From: Clostridia bacterium
Lineage (GTDB): Bacteria; Bacillota; Peptococcia; DRI-13; UBA5745
Length of the DNA stretch: 64,000 nt
Direction: 5' to 3'
NCBI GenBank assembly: GCA_018434325.1
Contig: JAHDPO010000051.1
Coordinates: 1-64,000, forward strand
Shown: piece by piece, positions 53,110-62,611 of the stretch
How the letters are laid out: the number at the start of each line of letters is the position of its first letter
How positions within the stretch are numbered: the first letter of the stretch is position 1
Position numbers and translations under genes: made by a program
Notes under the pieces: generated by a model
The model's database searches: none
What the model saw: the letters and a program-made list of their open reading frames with translations, nothing else
What the model was told of the DNA's origin: nothing

Positions 53110-53684
53110 AAAAACGAGCGTTATTGAGCGTATCCGATAAAACGGGTATTGTGGAATTTGGCAAAGCCTTGACGGCTTTGGGCTTTGAGCTATTGTCCAC
53201 TGGGGGCACCTATCAGGCCTTGGAAAAGGCAGGCATAGCGGTAACGGCCGTTGCCGAGGTTACCGGTTTTCCGGAAATTATGGATGGACGGGTGAAAACC
53301 CTTCATCCCAAAATCCACGGCGGTATTTTAGCCCGGCCCATTCCTGCCCACTTGCAGGCGGCGGAAGAGCTGGGCATTGGCCTCATCGACATTGTGGCGG
53401 TCAATTTGTACCCTTTTCGGGAGACGATTGCCAAAGAGGGCATTCACCGGGAGGAAGCCGTGGAGCAAATCGATATCGGCGGCCCGGCCATGGTGCGGGC
53501 GGCGGCGAAAAACCACGAGCGGGTGGCTGTGATCGTTGATCCCAGCGATTATGGAGCAGTAATTGACGAATTAAAAGACAAAGGGAATATTTCCAGGGAA
53601 ATAAGAGAAAGCTTGGCAGCGAAAGCCTTTCGGCATACGGCGGAATACGACGGCTGCATTGCCGATTATCTGGCAAGCCATTAG
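53106..53684 (+). CDS. Stand-alone IMP cyclohydrolase (N-terminal half of PurH)
   Basis: It closes the ring of FAICAR to IMP, the last purine step. The 192-aa protein is the MGS-like domain of Pur[43 protein letters not shown] and [10 protein letters not shown]. It ends at [16 protein letters not shown], exactly where bifunctional PurH passes to the transformylase domain. That domain is a separate gene at 38085. No frameshift joins the end to a downstream domain; 50 bp later purD begins. Confidence 0.95.
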   Translation: MKKRALLSVSDKTGIVEFGKALTALGFELLSTGGTYQALEKAGIAVTAVAEVTGFPEIMDGRVKTLHPKIHGGILARPIPAHLQAAEELGIGLIDIVAVNLYPFRETIAKEGIHREEAVEQIDIGGPAMVRAAAKNHERVAVIVDPSDYGAVIDELKDKGNISREIRESLAAKAFRHTAEYDGCIADYLASH

Positions 53685-53736
53685 TCTTGGCAAGCTACTG
53701 GTCTTGGAAAGGCATTAGTATAGGAGGGCGAATTTG

Positions 53737-55014
53737 GTGAAGGTATTGATCGTAGGCGGCGGCGGCAGGGAACATGCCTTGGCCTGGAAATTAAAGCAGA
53801 GTCCCCGGGTGGATGCCTTGTATTGCGCTCCCGGCAATGCCGGCACCGCCGGGATAGCCGTTAATGTGGCTGTGGAGGTACAGGATATTTCAGCCCTGGT
53901 GGCATTCTGCAAAGAAAAGGGCATAGACTTTGTAGTAATCGGGCCGGAGCTGCCCCTGACCTTGGGCTTGGTCGACGAACTGGCTGCTGCCGGCATACCG
54001 GCTTTTGGCCCTTCGAAAGAAGCGGCCCGGCTGGAAGGCAGCAAAGCCTTTGCCAAAGACTTCATGAAGCGCCACGGTATTCCGACGGCGGCTTACGGCG
54101 TATTCAGCAGCGGCGAGACGGCCCAGGCCAAAGCCTTTGCCAAAGAACTGCCGGGCCCCTGGGTTGTCAAGGCCGACGGTCTGGCTGCCGGCAAAGGGGT
54201 GCTGATCTGCCAAAGCCTGGTGGAAGCTGAAAAAGCTATCGAATACATACTGGACGAAAAAGCCTTCGGCCAGGCAGGGGCCTCCTTGGTGGTGGAAGAA
54301 TATCTGGAAGGTCAGGAGCTTTCCCTGATGGCCTTCTCCGATGGCCAGACTGTGGTGCCCATGCTGACTGCTCAGGATCATAAGCGAATTTTTGACGGCG
54401 ATCAGGGTCCCAACACCGGCGGCATGGGAGCTTATGCTCCGGCGCCTATCGGCACGGCTGCTTTAGTGGCCCAAGCCCAAAAAGAGATATTGGAGCCTAC
54501 CGTAGCTGCTATGGCGGCGGAGGGAAGGCCTTTTAAAGGCGTTCTTTATGCCGGCCTGATGCTGACGGAAAAAGGCCCCATGGTATTGGAGTATAACGCC
54601 CGCTTTGGCGATCCCGAAACCGAGGTGGTGCTGCCCATGCTGGACAGTGATTTATTCGATATCATGGAGGCTTGCTCCGCGGGGGGGCTGGCCCGAATGA
54701 CCATCCGCTGGAAGGAGGGCAGCTGCGTCACCGTGGTGATGGCTGCTGCCGGCTATCCCGGCGATATCCGCAAAGGCGACGTTATCGGCGGCTGGGAGCA
54801 AGTGCCGACCGACGTGACGGTTTTCCACTGCGGCACAGTCCGCAATCAGCAGGGCCAGGCAATAACTGCCGGCGGCCGGGTGTTGTCGGTGACTGCCGGC
54901 GACGCTGATTTGCAAAAGGCTGTGGATCTGGCCTATCAAGGCGTGGCGGCCCTGCATTTTGAGGGTTGCCAATTTCGGCGGGATATTGCCCAAAAAGCCC
55001 TCCGCCAGCGGTAA
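53737..55014 (+). CDS. purD: Phosphoribosylamine--glycine ligase
   Basis: PurD makes GAR from phosphoribosylamine, glycine and ATP. From GTG 53737 the protein has 425 aa (TTG 53734 would add one). MKVLIVGGGGREHALAWKL, the ATP-grasp VKADGLAAGKGVLIC near 145 and LEYNARFGDPETEVVLP near 284 are conserved. It follows AGGAGGG. It ends the pur operon; purF, purL, purC and purB are elsewhere. Confidence 0.97.
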   Translation: MKVLIVGGGGREHALAWKLKQSPRVDALYCAPGNAGTAGIAVNVAVEVQDISALVAFCKEKGIDFVVIGPELPLTLGLVDELAAAGIPAFGPSKEAARLEGSKAFAKDFMKRHGIPTAAYGVFSSGETAQAKAFAKELPGPWVVKADGLAAGKGVLICQSLVEAEKAIEYILDEKAFGQAGASLVVEEYLEGQELSLMAFSDGQTVVPMLTAQDHKRIFDGDQGPNTGGMGAYAPAPIGTAALVAQAQKEILEPTVAAMAAEGRPFKGVLYAGLMLTEKGPMVLEYNARFGDPETEVVLPMLDSDLFDIMEACSAGGLARMTIRWKEGSCVTVVMAAAGYPGDIRKGDVIGGWEQVPTDVTVFHCGTVRNQQGQAITAGGRVLSVTAGDADLQKAVDLAYQGVAALHFEGCQFRRDIAQKALRQR

Positions 55015-55036
55015 CGCGACAAAAAAATTGGTTATT

Positions 55037-55061
55037 TCGGCCGGCTGCGCCGGCTTTTCGA
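55037..55061 (+). terminator. Short terminator-like hairpin after purD
   Basis: GCCGGC-TGC-GCCGGC followed by TTTTCG, between purD and metY. Confidence 0.5.
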
Positions 55062-55081
55062 TAATGAGGAGGCTATTGACG

Positions 55082-56359
55082 ATGACGAAAGAAACATGGG
55101 GTTTTGACACTTTACAGGTTCACGCCGGCCAGGAGGCTGATCCGTTTACCGGCTCCCGAGCCTTGCCTATATACCAGACTACGGCGTATGCCTTCCGGGA
55201 TTCCCAGCATGCCGCCGACCTTTTTGCCTTGAAAGAAATGGGCAATATCTATACCCGGCTGCAAAATCCCACCACCGACGTTTTAGAAAAACGGATTGCC
55301 GCCCTGGAAGGGGGCGTGGGCGGCCTGGCTACGGCCTCCGGCATGTCGGCTATCATGATGGCCGTGCTGAATATCGTTTCCGCCGGTCAGGAAATTGTGG
55401 CCTCCAGCGCTTTATACGGCGGTACCTTCAATTTATTTTCCGTTACCCTGCCGAAAATGGGTATTAAAGTCCATTTCGTAGACCCCAAGGATCTGGAGGG
55501 CTTTAAGAAGGCCATCAATGAGAAAACCAGGGCTGTCTATGTAGAGAATATCAGCAATCCCAGCATGGCCGTCATCGATCTGCAAAAGGTGGCGGACATA
55601 GCTCACGAAGCCGGTCTGCCTTTAATTGTAGATGCTACCTTTACCACGCCTTATCTTTCCCGACCTATCGATTTCGGAGCGGATATCGTCGTCCATTCGG
55701 CTACCAAGTACTTAGGCGGCCACGGCAATTCCATGGGCGGCCTGATCGTTGACGCCGGCAAATTTGACTGGGCAGCCAAGGGGTTTTTCCCCGGTCTGAC
55801 AGAGCCGGATGACAGCTATCATGGCATTCGTTATGTGGAAAGCTTCGGGCCTCTTGCTTATATCGTCAAAGCCCGGGTTCAGCTTTTACGAGATATGGGG
55901 CCGGCGATCAGCCCCATGAACGCCTGGCTGATTCTCCAGGGTATAGAAACCTTATCCTTGCGCATGCAAAAACATGTGGAAAATGCCGTGATTGTGGCCC
56001 AATGGCTGAAAGAGCAGCCTGAGGTTTCCTGGGTCAACCATCCCGGCCTGCCGGATCATCCCGATTATGATCTGGCTGTCAAATACATGCCTAAAGGCAT
56101 TGGCTCGACTTTTGCTTTCGGCTTAAAAGGCGGCCTGGCAGTAGGCCAGAAGCTGATCGAGTCTGTGGAGCTTTTCTCTCACGTTACCAATGTGGGGGAT
56201 ACCCGCTCCATCATCACCCATCCCGGCAGCACCACCCACCGGCAATTGTCGGAGGAGGCCCAGATCGCAGCCGGCGTCAATCCCGAGCTGATCCGTTTAT
56301 CCATTGGCCTGGAAGATCCTAAGGATCTGATCGCTGATTTAGAGCAGGCAATGAAATAA
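55082..56359 (+). CDS. metY: O-acetylhomoserine sulfhydrylase (PLP-dependent)
   Basis: It makes homocysteine from O-acetylhomoserine and sulfide. ATG 55082 gives 425 aa starting TKETWGFDTLQVHAGQEADP; the longer frame from 54959 lies inside purD. The PLP lysine is in VHSATKYLGGHGNSMGG (about residues 202-218). THPGSTTHRQLSEE near the end is typical for the branch. AGGAGGC lies upstream. It pairs with metA downstream. Confidence 0.94.
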   Translation: MTKETWGFDTLQVHAGQEADPFTGSRALPIYQTTAYAFRDSQHAADLFALKEMGNIYTRLQNPTTDVLEKRIAALEGGVGGLATASGMSAIMMAVLNIVSAGQEIVASSALYGGTFNLFSVTLPKMGIKVHFVDPKDLEGFKKAINEKTRAVYVENISNPSMAVIDLQKVADIAHEAGLPLIVDATFTTPYLSRPIDFGADIVVHSATKYLGGHGNSMGGLIVDAGKFDWAAKGFFPGLTEPDDSYHGIRYVESFGPLAYIVKARVQLLRDMGPAISPMNAWLILQGIETLSLRMQKHVENAVIVAQWLKEQPEVSWVNHPGLPDHPDYDLAVKYMPKGIGSTFAFGLKGGLAVGQKLIESVELFSHVTNVGDTRSIITHPGSTTHRQLSEEAQIAAGVNPELIRLSIGLEDPKDLIADLEQAMK

Positions 56360-56390
56360 CGGTAAATAACAAATGTAAGGAGGGGCCAAG

Positions 56391-57308
56391 ATGCCAATCA
56401 GAATTCCCGACGACTTGCCGGCCAGCACAACTTTAAGCAACGAAAACATTTTCGTTATGTCGGAAAACAGAGCTTACCATCAGGACATCCGGCCTCTGCG
56501 GGTAGCTATTTTAAATCTGATGCCGACGAAAATCGCCACGGAAACTCAGCTGCTGCGGCTGCTGGGCAACTCGGCTTTACAGGTGGATATCACCTTTTTG
56601 CAGTCCATTTCTCATATCAGCAAAAACACGCCGGAAGAACATCTGGCTGCCTTTTATAAAACCTGGGATGAGGTCAAGCGGGAGCGCTTTGACGGTTTGA
56701 TCATCACGGGAGCGCCGGTGGAAGACTTGGATTTTCATGATGTGGACTATTGGAAGGAGCTCTGCACCATCATGGATTGGTCCACCCGCCACGTCTATTC
56801 CACCATGCATATTTGCTGGGGGGCGCAGGCCGGCCTGTATTACCATTACGGCATCCCGAAAGTATCCCTGCCGGAAAAATGCTTCGGCGTTTTTCCTCAT
56901 GAGGCCACCCGTCAGTATGTCAGATTGCTGCGGGGCTTTGACGATGTTTTCTATTGTCCCCATTCCCGCCATACCACGGTGCGACGGGAGGATATTTTGG
57001 CTTGCGACAAGCTGGATTTGGTAGCCGAGTCCCCTGAGGCCGGCGTCAATATCGTCAGAGCCATGAACGGCCGGCAGGTCTTTATCAGCGGTCATTTTGA
57101 GTACGATCCCCTGACCCTGAAAAATGAATATGACCGGGATGTGGCTGCCGGCAAGCACATTCAGGTGCCGCAAAACTATTATCCCGACGATGATCCCGCC
57201 AAGACGCCTATTGTGCGCTGGCGCAGCACGGCTAATCTTTTCTTTGCCAACTGGCTGAATTACTACGTCTATCAGGAAACGCCTTACGATTTGGGGCAGC
57301 TGGGTTAA
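56391..57308 (+). CDS. metA: Homoserine O-acyltransferase (MetA type)
   Basis: It acylates homoserine; in Bacillota MetA proteins usually use acetyl-CoA. The 305-aa protein starts [20 protein letters not shown]. It has [20 protein letters not shown] near 44, the catalytic cysteine in [16 protein letters not shown] (about 139-154), and the His-x-Glu in GHFEYD (about 233-238). Product goes to metY, giving direct sulfhydrylation. Its stop shares one base with the next start. Confidence 0.95.
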   Translation: MPIRIPDDLPASTTLSNENIFVMSENRAYHQDIRPLRVAILNLMPTKIATETQLLRLLGNSALQVDITFLQSISHISKNTPEEHLAAFYKTWDEVKRERFDGLIITGAPVEDLDFHDVDYWKELCTIMDWSTRHVYSTMHICWGAQAGLYYHYGIPKVSLPEKCFGVFPHEATRQYVRLLRGFDDVFYCPHSRHTTVRREDILACDKLDLVAESPEAGVNIVRAMNGRQVFISGHFEYDPLTLKNEYDRDVAAGKHIQVPQNYYPDDDPAKTPIVRWRSTANLFFANWLNYYVYQETPYDLGQLG

Positions 57309-58699
57309 TGGACGGGGTCAGCGGCGGCCATATTGCGGGAGCCATTGTCACCTTACTGGGAATTTCGGCAGCAGGGGTCTATTCCGGCAAGAAAGTCAAG
57401 GGAGCCGCTGATTTTGCCACCGGCGGCGGCAAGGCTAATCAAATTATTGTAGCAGGAACAATTATGGGCACGCTGATCGGCGGTTCCTCCACTATTGGAA
57501 CCGCCCAGCTGGCCTTTCATTTTGGCATGTCCGCCCTCTGGTTTTTGCTGGGCGTCAGCCTGGGTTGCCTTATATTGGGCCTGGTTTTTACCGGCCCCCT
57601 GCGGCGGTCCGGCTGTCAGACGATCCAGCAAATCATTGGCCGGGAGTACGGCCCCCGGGCAGAATTGCTTGCTTCCATTCTGTCTTCCTTAGGCACCCTG
57701 ATTGCCGTAGTGGCGCAGCTTTTAGCGGCGACGGCCTTGCTGACGGCTTTTTTGGGCTGGCCGGCTTTAGCCTGCGCTTTTATTGCCATCATTGTGATGA
57801 TTTGCTACGTTGCCTTCGGCGGCCTTTGGGGGACCGGCCTGGTAGGGGGCCTGAAAACCCTTTTGATTTATTTGGCGGTTATTCTCAGCAGCTGGGTGAT
57901 TCTCAGGCAAAGCGGCGGTTTTACCGCCTTGTATGAGGGACTGGATCCTGTCAGATACCGCAATCTTTTTGCCCGGGGCATCGGTGTCGATGGCGGCGCC
58001 GCTTTATCTCTGATTTTAGGGGTGCTGTCTACCCAGACGTATATGCAGGCCGTCATTGCCGGCAAAGATGACAAAACGGCCCGCCAGGGAGCCTTGCTCA
58101 GCGCAGCCTTGATGCCGCCCATTGGGGCGGGAGGCATGTTGGTGGGCATTTTCATGTCCCGCTTTTCACTGGCCGATTCCAGCCAGGCTTTCCCCACCTT
58201 TTTGATTCAGCATATGCCTCCTTTTATCGGCGGCATATTTCTGGCGACACTGCTGATTGCCATTGTAGGCACCGGCTCGGGGCTGGCTTTAGGCACCAGC
58301 ACCATACTAAGTAATTTGTATAAAATGAAGCTGGCCAAGGAAAACCGCAAAATGCCGGTCAGTGAGCTATGGCTGGCCAGGGGGCTGATCCTGGCTATTT
58401 TGCTTTTAGCTTTTCTCTTTACCCTGGGAGATATGGGGGCTTTCATTTTGCAATGGAGTATTATGTCGATGGCCCTGCGGGCGGCGGCAGGCTTCATCCC
58501 CTTATGCTGCGCCTTGTTTTTTAGGGGCCGGGTGCCGTCAGGATATATGCTGGCTGCTATCGTTGCCGGGCCCTGCGTAGTGCTGGCGGGAGAGCTGCTT
58601 TACGCTGAGGCGGTGGATCCCGTATTTTTTGGCCTTTTGGCCTCCCTGGTGATTTGTCTTCTTGGCGCCGCCGTTAATAAATTTGTTAAAAAGACTTAA
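57308..58699 (+). CDS. Sodium:solute symporter family protein
   Basis: A 463-aa membrane protein with about 13 helices. It belongs to the SSS family by GGGKANQIIVAGTIMGTLIG near residue 39 and QLLAATALLTAFLG in the core. Its start overlaps the metA stop (TAATG), so it is in the methionine operon. A role in amino acid or precursor uptake can be guessed only from that position. Confidence 0.82.
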   Translation: MDGVSGGHIAGAIVTLLGISAAGVYSGKKVKGAADFATGGGKANQIIVAGTIMGTLIGGSSTIGTAQLAFHFGMSALWFLLGVSLGCLILGLVFTGPLRRSGCQTIQQIIGREYGPRAELLASILSSLGTLIAVVAQLLAATALLTAFLGWPALACAFIAIIVMICYVAFGGLWGTGLVGGLKTLLIYLAVILSSWVILRQSGGFTALYEGLDPVRYRNLFARGIGVDGGAALSLILGVLSTQTYMQAVIAGKDDKTARQGALLSAALMPPIGAGGMLVGIFMSRFSLADSSQAFPTFLIQHMPPFIGGIFLATLLIAIVGTGSGLALGTSTILSNLYKMKLAKENRKMPVSELWLARGLILAILLLAFLFTLGDMGAFILQWSIMSMALRAAAGFIPLCCALFFRGRVPSGYMLAAIVAGPCVVLAGELLYAEAVDPVFFGLLASLVICLLGAAVNKFVKKT

Positions 58700-58813
58700 G
58701 AAACAGTTCAAAAATTGCCAACATTTTGGACTAAGATTTATTTGTCGTAATGTGATACAATATTGGAAGTGATCAAGAATGATGACAAATGATGCACGGA
58801 AGGGAGAGTATGG

Positions 58814-61588
58814 ATGAGTAAAGCTCTTAAGAATGTGACTTTTTTTATGTTTCTCACAATTATTGTAGCCGTCAGCGGCTTAGGCTTTGCCCGCCAGTTT
58901 GCTCCGGAACTGTATTTCGGTTTTAAACAGGGCATGATGAAGCTGCCGTTGGCTCAAAAGGCCAGTTATACCTTGCCTTCTTTGCCGCCGATTTTAGCCG
59001 GCGGCAGCGGCTTGATCCAGGATTTCCAGGAAGAGGGTCTGTTTCCCTTGCCGGAGCCGGAGGATCTGACCAGGGAGGAAGAGATGCGAGGGGTCTGGGT
59101 TGCCACCGTTTTAAGCATTGATTTTCCCAAGATTCAGGGCAATGCGGAGCAGCAAAAACAAGAACTGATCAATATTTTAAACACGGCTAAGGAAGCGGGT
59201 CTAAATACCGTCTTTTTTCAAGTGCGGCCCCATGGCGATGCTTTTTATCCGTCGGAGTTGTTTCCCTGGTCTTCCTATCTCACCGGCACTGCCGGCCAGG
59301 ATCCCGGCTATGATCCTCTGGCTTTCGTTTTGGAGGAAGCAGATAAGCGGGGCCTGCGGGTACATGCCTGGATCAATCCTTACCGCCTGACCATGGGCAG
59401 TAAGGACAAGCCTCAAAACACCAATGAATTTCTGCCTGTCGGCTCACCGGTAAAAAACAGACCGGATCTGACCATGGCTTGCGGCGACGGCAAGCTGTAT
59501 CTTAATCCCGGCGAACCCGAGGCCATGCAGCTGGTGGTGGACGGAGTAAAAGAGATTATCGAAAAATATAATGTGGACGGCATCCACTTTGATGACTATT
59601 TTTATCCCAGCGATGCTTCCTACAACGACAGCGCCGCTTACGAAAAATACGGCAAGCCTCAGGGACTTTCCCTGGAGGACTGGCGGCGGCAAAACACGAC
59701 TGCGCTGATGAAGATGGTCAAGGAAGCCATTAAGGAAAGCCGGCCCGGCATAGAATTCGGCATTTCGCCCAGCGGCATCTGGCAAAACAAAAAGAGCTCT
59801 CCTCTGGGCTCCGATACCAACGGCTTTGAAAGCTACAACAGAATTTATGCCGACAGCCGCCTCTGGGTGACCGACGAAGTAGTGGATTATATTGTGCCTC
59901 AGATTTATTGGGCTATCGGGACTACCGGCAGCGATTACGACGTACTGGCCCGCTGGTGGCGGGAAGTGGCTTTAGGTACTAAAGTCAAGCTGTATATCGG
60001 TCATGCCGCCTACCGGGTAGGTTCCGAGGGCGCCTGGCTCAATCCTACGGAAATGGGCCGGCAGATTACCCTCAACAGAGCTTTGGGAGCTATCGACGGC
60101 AGCGTGTTTTATGGCTACAAACAAATTGCCGAAAACACGTTAGGCTTGCGGGATCAGCTGAAGGATTTCTTCATTGATATGGAGCTGGCTCAGCCCCTGA
60201 AGATTGTCTATCCGGCTTCGGGTTATGCGACGAATGCAGCCAACTCCTTTATCATCGGTTCGGCAGATCCCCGCTATCCCTTATATCTCAATGGCCAGCC
60301 GGTAGATCGCACCGTCAGCGGCTATTTCAGCCTTTATGTGCCCCTGGAAGTGGGCGATAATAAGTTTACCTTCAAGTTTCAGGACCAGGAGCAGGAGTAT
60401 AGCCTCCTGCGCAATCAGGTGATTACTCCGCCCGCCGGCTCCGGCGGCGGCAGCGGTAGCGGCAGTCAGGGACCCAAAATAACTCAATTTGAAAAGCCGC
60501 TGGTCTACATGACGAAAGAGGATCAGACCGTAGTCCGGGCAGCGGCTTCCAGCAGCGCCACCCGGCTCCAGCCCCTGAAAAAAGGCGTCCGGGGGTATGT
60601 GGTGGCGGAATCCAACGGTTATTACCTGATGGACTCCGGCAACTGGACCTATAAGCCCAATGTAGAAATTTTAAACGACGCCAGCCTGCCCGCCTGCCAG
60701 ATGGGCTCCGCCCAGATCGCCCCCGGCCAGTCCAGTGTGGCGGTGTCTTTCCAGGTGCCTTACTTTGCTTCCTACTATGTGGATATGACTGATGAAGAAA
60801 TCTGGCTGACTGTCCATCAGACGAAAGGCCAGCCGATGACCCGACAAGGGGAAGACCCTCTCTTTGGCGAGGTTACCTTCACCCAGGACGGCGCTCACTC
60901 CGTTTACCATATGCCGTTGAAGAAAACCGGCCGTCTTTACGGCTACACCGTCAATTATGACGAAACGGCTAAGCTTCTTACCTTCTTTTTCAACAATCCC
61001 ATCATGCACGCTTCGGCAGAGCAGCCTTTAGCCGGCAAGACCATTGTGCTGGACGCCGGCCACGGCGGCAGCGATAACGGCGCCACCGGCCCGGCCGGTG
61101 ACCGGGGCAAGCGGGAGAAGGAGCTGAATCTGGAAGTAGCCCTGGTTTTGCAAGGACTGCTGAAGGAGGCCGGCGCCGAAGTGATCATGACTCGCACCGA
61201 CGATATCTATTTGGATCTGGAAACCCGGGCCAATCTGATCCGAGACAAAAAGCCGGACCTGGCTATCTCCCTCCACCGCAATTCCATGGGGGCCGATAAG
61301 GATATCAGCACCTACAAGGGCGTTCTGGCTTTATACAGCCATCAGCAGTCTGCTGCCTTGGCCCAGCATCTCAGCGATGCCCTGGTGAAAGGCACTAACC
61401 ATTATTACGACGGCATTCGTTGGCAAAGCCTGGCGGTCTGCCGCATCGAGGAATGCCCGGCGGTTTTGCTGGAGCTGGGCTTCGTCACCAATCCGTCGGA
61501 GTATGAGCGGATGAATCGCGTATCCACCATCAACAAAGAAGCCCAGGCCATCTTGCGGGGCATCGAGTCCTATTTGGCGGGCAGTTAA
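58814..61588 (+). CDS. GHL10-type glycoside hydrolase fused to N-acetylmuramoyl-L-alanine amidase
   Basis: A 924-aa cell-wall enzyme. Residues about 8-26 form a membrane anchor or uncleaved signal. Residues about 90-480 are the GHL10 (DUF187, YngK/DigH-like) domain: MRGVWVATVLSIDFPK, FFQVRPHGDAFYPSELFPWS, VHAWINPYR, GIHFDDYFYP. A GSGGGSGSGS linker at about 545 leads to an SH3-like part (VVRAAASSSATRLQPLKKG). Residues about 743-924 are Amidase_3: VLDAGHGG, KEKELNLEV, ISLHRNS and LLELGFVTNP give the zinc ligands and glutamate. The amidase strips stem peptides; DigH-type enzymes cut the denuded glycan. Confidence 0.92.
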   Translation: MSKALKNVTFFMFLTIIVAVSGLGFARQFAPELYFGFKQGMMKLPLAQKASYTLPSLPPILAGGSGLIQDFQEEGLFPLPEPEDLTREEEMRGVWVATVLSIDFPKIQGNAEQQKQELINILNTAKEAGLNTVFFQVRPHGDAFYPSELFPWSSYLTGTAGQDPGYDPLAFVLEEADKRGLRVHAWINPYRLTMGSKDKPQNTNEFLPVGSPVKNRPDLTMACGDGKLYLNPGEPEAMQLVVDGVKEIIEKYNVDGIHFDDYFYPSDASYNDSAAYEKYGKPQGLSLEDWRRQNTTALMKMVKEAIKESRPGIEFGISPSGIWQNKKSSPLGSDTNGFESYNRIYADSRLWVTDEVVDYIVPQIYWAIGTTGSDYDVLARWWREVALGTKVKLYIGHAAYRVGSEGAWLNPTEMGRQITLNRALGAIDGSVFYGYKQIAENTLGLRDQLKDFFIDMELAQPLKIVYPASGYATNAANSFIIGSADPRYPLYLNGQPVDRTVSGYFSLYVPLEVGDNKFTFKFQDQEQEYSLLRNQVITPPAGSGGGSGSGSQGPKITQFEKPLVYMTKEDQTVVRAAASSSATRLQPLKKGVRGYVVAESNGYYLMDSGNWTYKPNVEILNDASLPACQMGSAQIAPGQSSVAVSFQVPYFASYYVDMTDEEIWLTVHQTKGQPMTRQGEDPLFGEVTFTQDGAHSVYHMPLKKTGRLYGYTVNYDETAKLLTFFFNNPIMHASAEQPLAGKTIVLDAGHGGSDNGATGPAGDRGKREKELNLEVALVLQGLLKEAGAEVIMTRTDDIYLDLETRANLIRDKKPDLAISLHRNSMGADKDISTYKGVLALYSHQQSAALAQHLSDALVKGTNHYYDGIRWQSLAVCRIEECPAVLLELGFVTNPSEYERMNRVSTINKEAQAILRGIESYLAGS

Positions 61589-61619
61589 AGCATAGAAGCA
61601 TAAGAAAATCCAATTAAGA

Positions 61620-61668
61620 AAAAAAGAGCGCAGCTCCTCCGTTTGACGGCAGGGGCTGCGCTCTTTTA
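61620..61668. terminator. Bidirectional terminator
   Basis: AAAAGAGCGCAGC and GCTGCGCTCTTTT enclose a 20-nt loop, between convergent genes. Confidence 0.9.
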
Positions 61669-61700
61669 GTAAGCCGGAAGCGATGAGTAATCCGGTGGGC

Positions 61701-62462
61701 TTATTTGATGCTATTAAAAATAACGTGATGGTCAACCATTTCCGTATATTGCTTCTTACAGGCAGCATAGTCTTTATTCTTAATAGCGGTATACAAATTC
61801 GCATGGGCCTTAAGGGGATAATCATCTTGCCCTTCAATGAAACGGTCTAAGCGTTGTTTTAAGATAGCTTTAAGGAATTGGTAGATTGTACCCTGGGCTA
61901 CCGTGAAAGAATTGTAGAGTAAAGTGTTGTGGGAAATTTGACAGATATAGCGGTGAATATCCAAATCAAGCTCGGCCAGCCTTTCAATTATTGCCTGCCG
62001 TTCCTGTGCGGATTTGTCTGTGCTTTTCAGGTATTCGGGCTCGTATTTGTCAAAGAGCCTGCACTTGTTTTCAAGCTCCTCCAGCTCTTCCGGGGTTGCC
62101 CGGTCAATTGCCAGACAGGCGCAGGGGATCTCGATGATATTGCGGAATTCGCATACGTCGTCCAGCAGTTCCGGGGCCATAATGAATTCGTTCAGGCCTT
62201 CCAAATGCTTTTGCAGATTAAAGGGTATGACATAGGAGCCGTCGCCGATGCGGGTCTCGACTATTCCTATGGTATTTAATTTTTGTAAGGCCAGCCGTAC
62301 CGTCAGTTTATTGACGCCGTACATCTCCGCAAGCTCGGCTTCTGTAGGTATTTTTGAATAGCTCTGCCAAAGGCCGTCGCTGATAGCTTGCTTAATGCGC
62401 TCCGCTACCTGATCGGCCATGGATATTCTTTTTATTTTGGTATTGCCCAATAAATTTGCCAT
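61701..62462 (-). CDS. GntR/FadR-family transcriptional regulator
   Basis: A 253-aa regulator divergent from an enolase-superfamily gene. The HTH spans about residues 10-80 (ADQVAERIKQAISDGLWQSY, PTEAELAEMYGVNKLTVRLA). The FCD ligand domain follows, with EFRNIIEIPCACLAI and HANLYTAIKNKDYAACKKQY. ATG 62462 is chosen; the longer frame to 62537 runs through its own promoter. A palindrome AATTTATT-N6-AATAAATT (62477-62498) next to its -10 is a likely autoregulatory operator. Confidence 0.9.
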   Translation of the reverse strand: MANLLGNTKIKRISMADQVAERIKQAISDGLWQSYSKIPTEAELAEMYGVNKLTVRLALQKLNTIGIVETRIGDGSYVIPFNLQKHLEGLNEFIMAPELLDDVCEFRNIIEIPCACLAIDRATPEELEELENKCRLFDKYEPEYLKSTDKSAQERQAIIERLAELDLDIHRYICQISHNTLLYNSFTVAQGTIYQFLKAILKQRLDRFIEGQDDYPLKAHANLYTAIKNKDYAACKKQYTEMVDHHVIFNSIK

Positions 62463-62476
62463 ATAAACTAATCTCC

Positions 62477-62498
62477 AATTTATTAATATGAATAAATT
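62477..62498. promoter_or_regulatory. Operator-like palindrome
   Basis: AATTTATT-AATATG-AATAAATT: perfect 8-bp arms overlapping the -10 of the minus-strand gntR promoter. Confidence 0.6.
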
Positions 62499-62524
62499 AT
62501 AATGTAGAGACAAAGGAGTGTCAA
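62496..62524 (-). promoter_or_regulatory. Full-consensus promoter of gntR (minus strand)
   Basis: On the minus strand TTGACA (62519-62524), exactly 17 bp, TATAAT (62496-62501). Confidence 0.85.
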
Positions 62525-62530
62525 TAATAG

Positions 62531-62559
62531 TTGACATTAAATAACGACTATGTTACTTT
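62531..62559 (+). promoter_or_regulatory. Promoter of the enolase-superfamily gene
   Basis: TTGACA (62531-62536), 17 bp, TACTTT (62554-62559). With the divergent -35 it makes the inverted repeat TGTCAATAATAGTTGACA. Confidence 0.7.
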
Positions 62560-62611
62560 ATTAGTAGGCGAACAACTGGTTTAATGAATAAGAAAAGAAT
62601 AAAAGAGGTGA

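Noticed and set aside
54959-55081. N-terminal extension of metY
   Set aside because: It lies inside purD and the 55-bp spacer; the ATG at 55082 has the ribosome-binding site and matches family length.
55015-55081. SAM riboswitch ahead of metY
   Set aside because: The spacer is only 67 bp with a simple GCCGGC hairpin; no SAM aptamer motifs are present.
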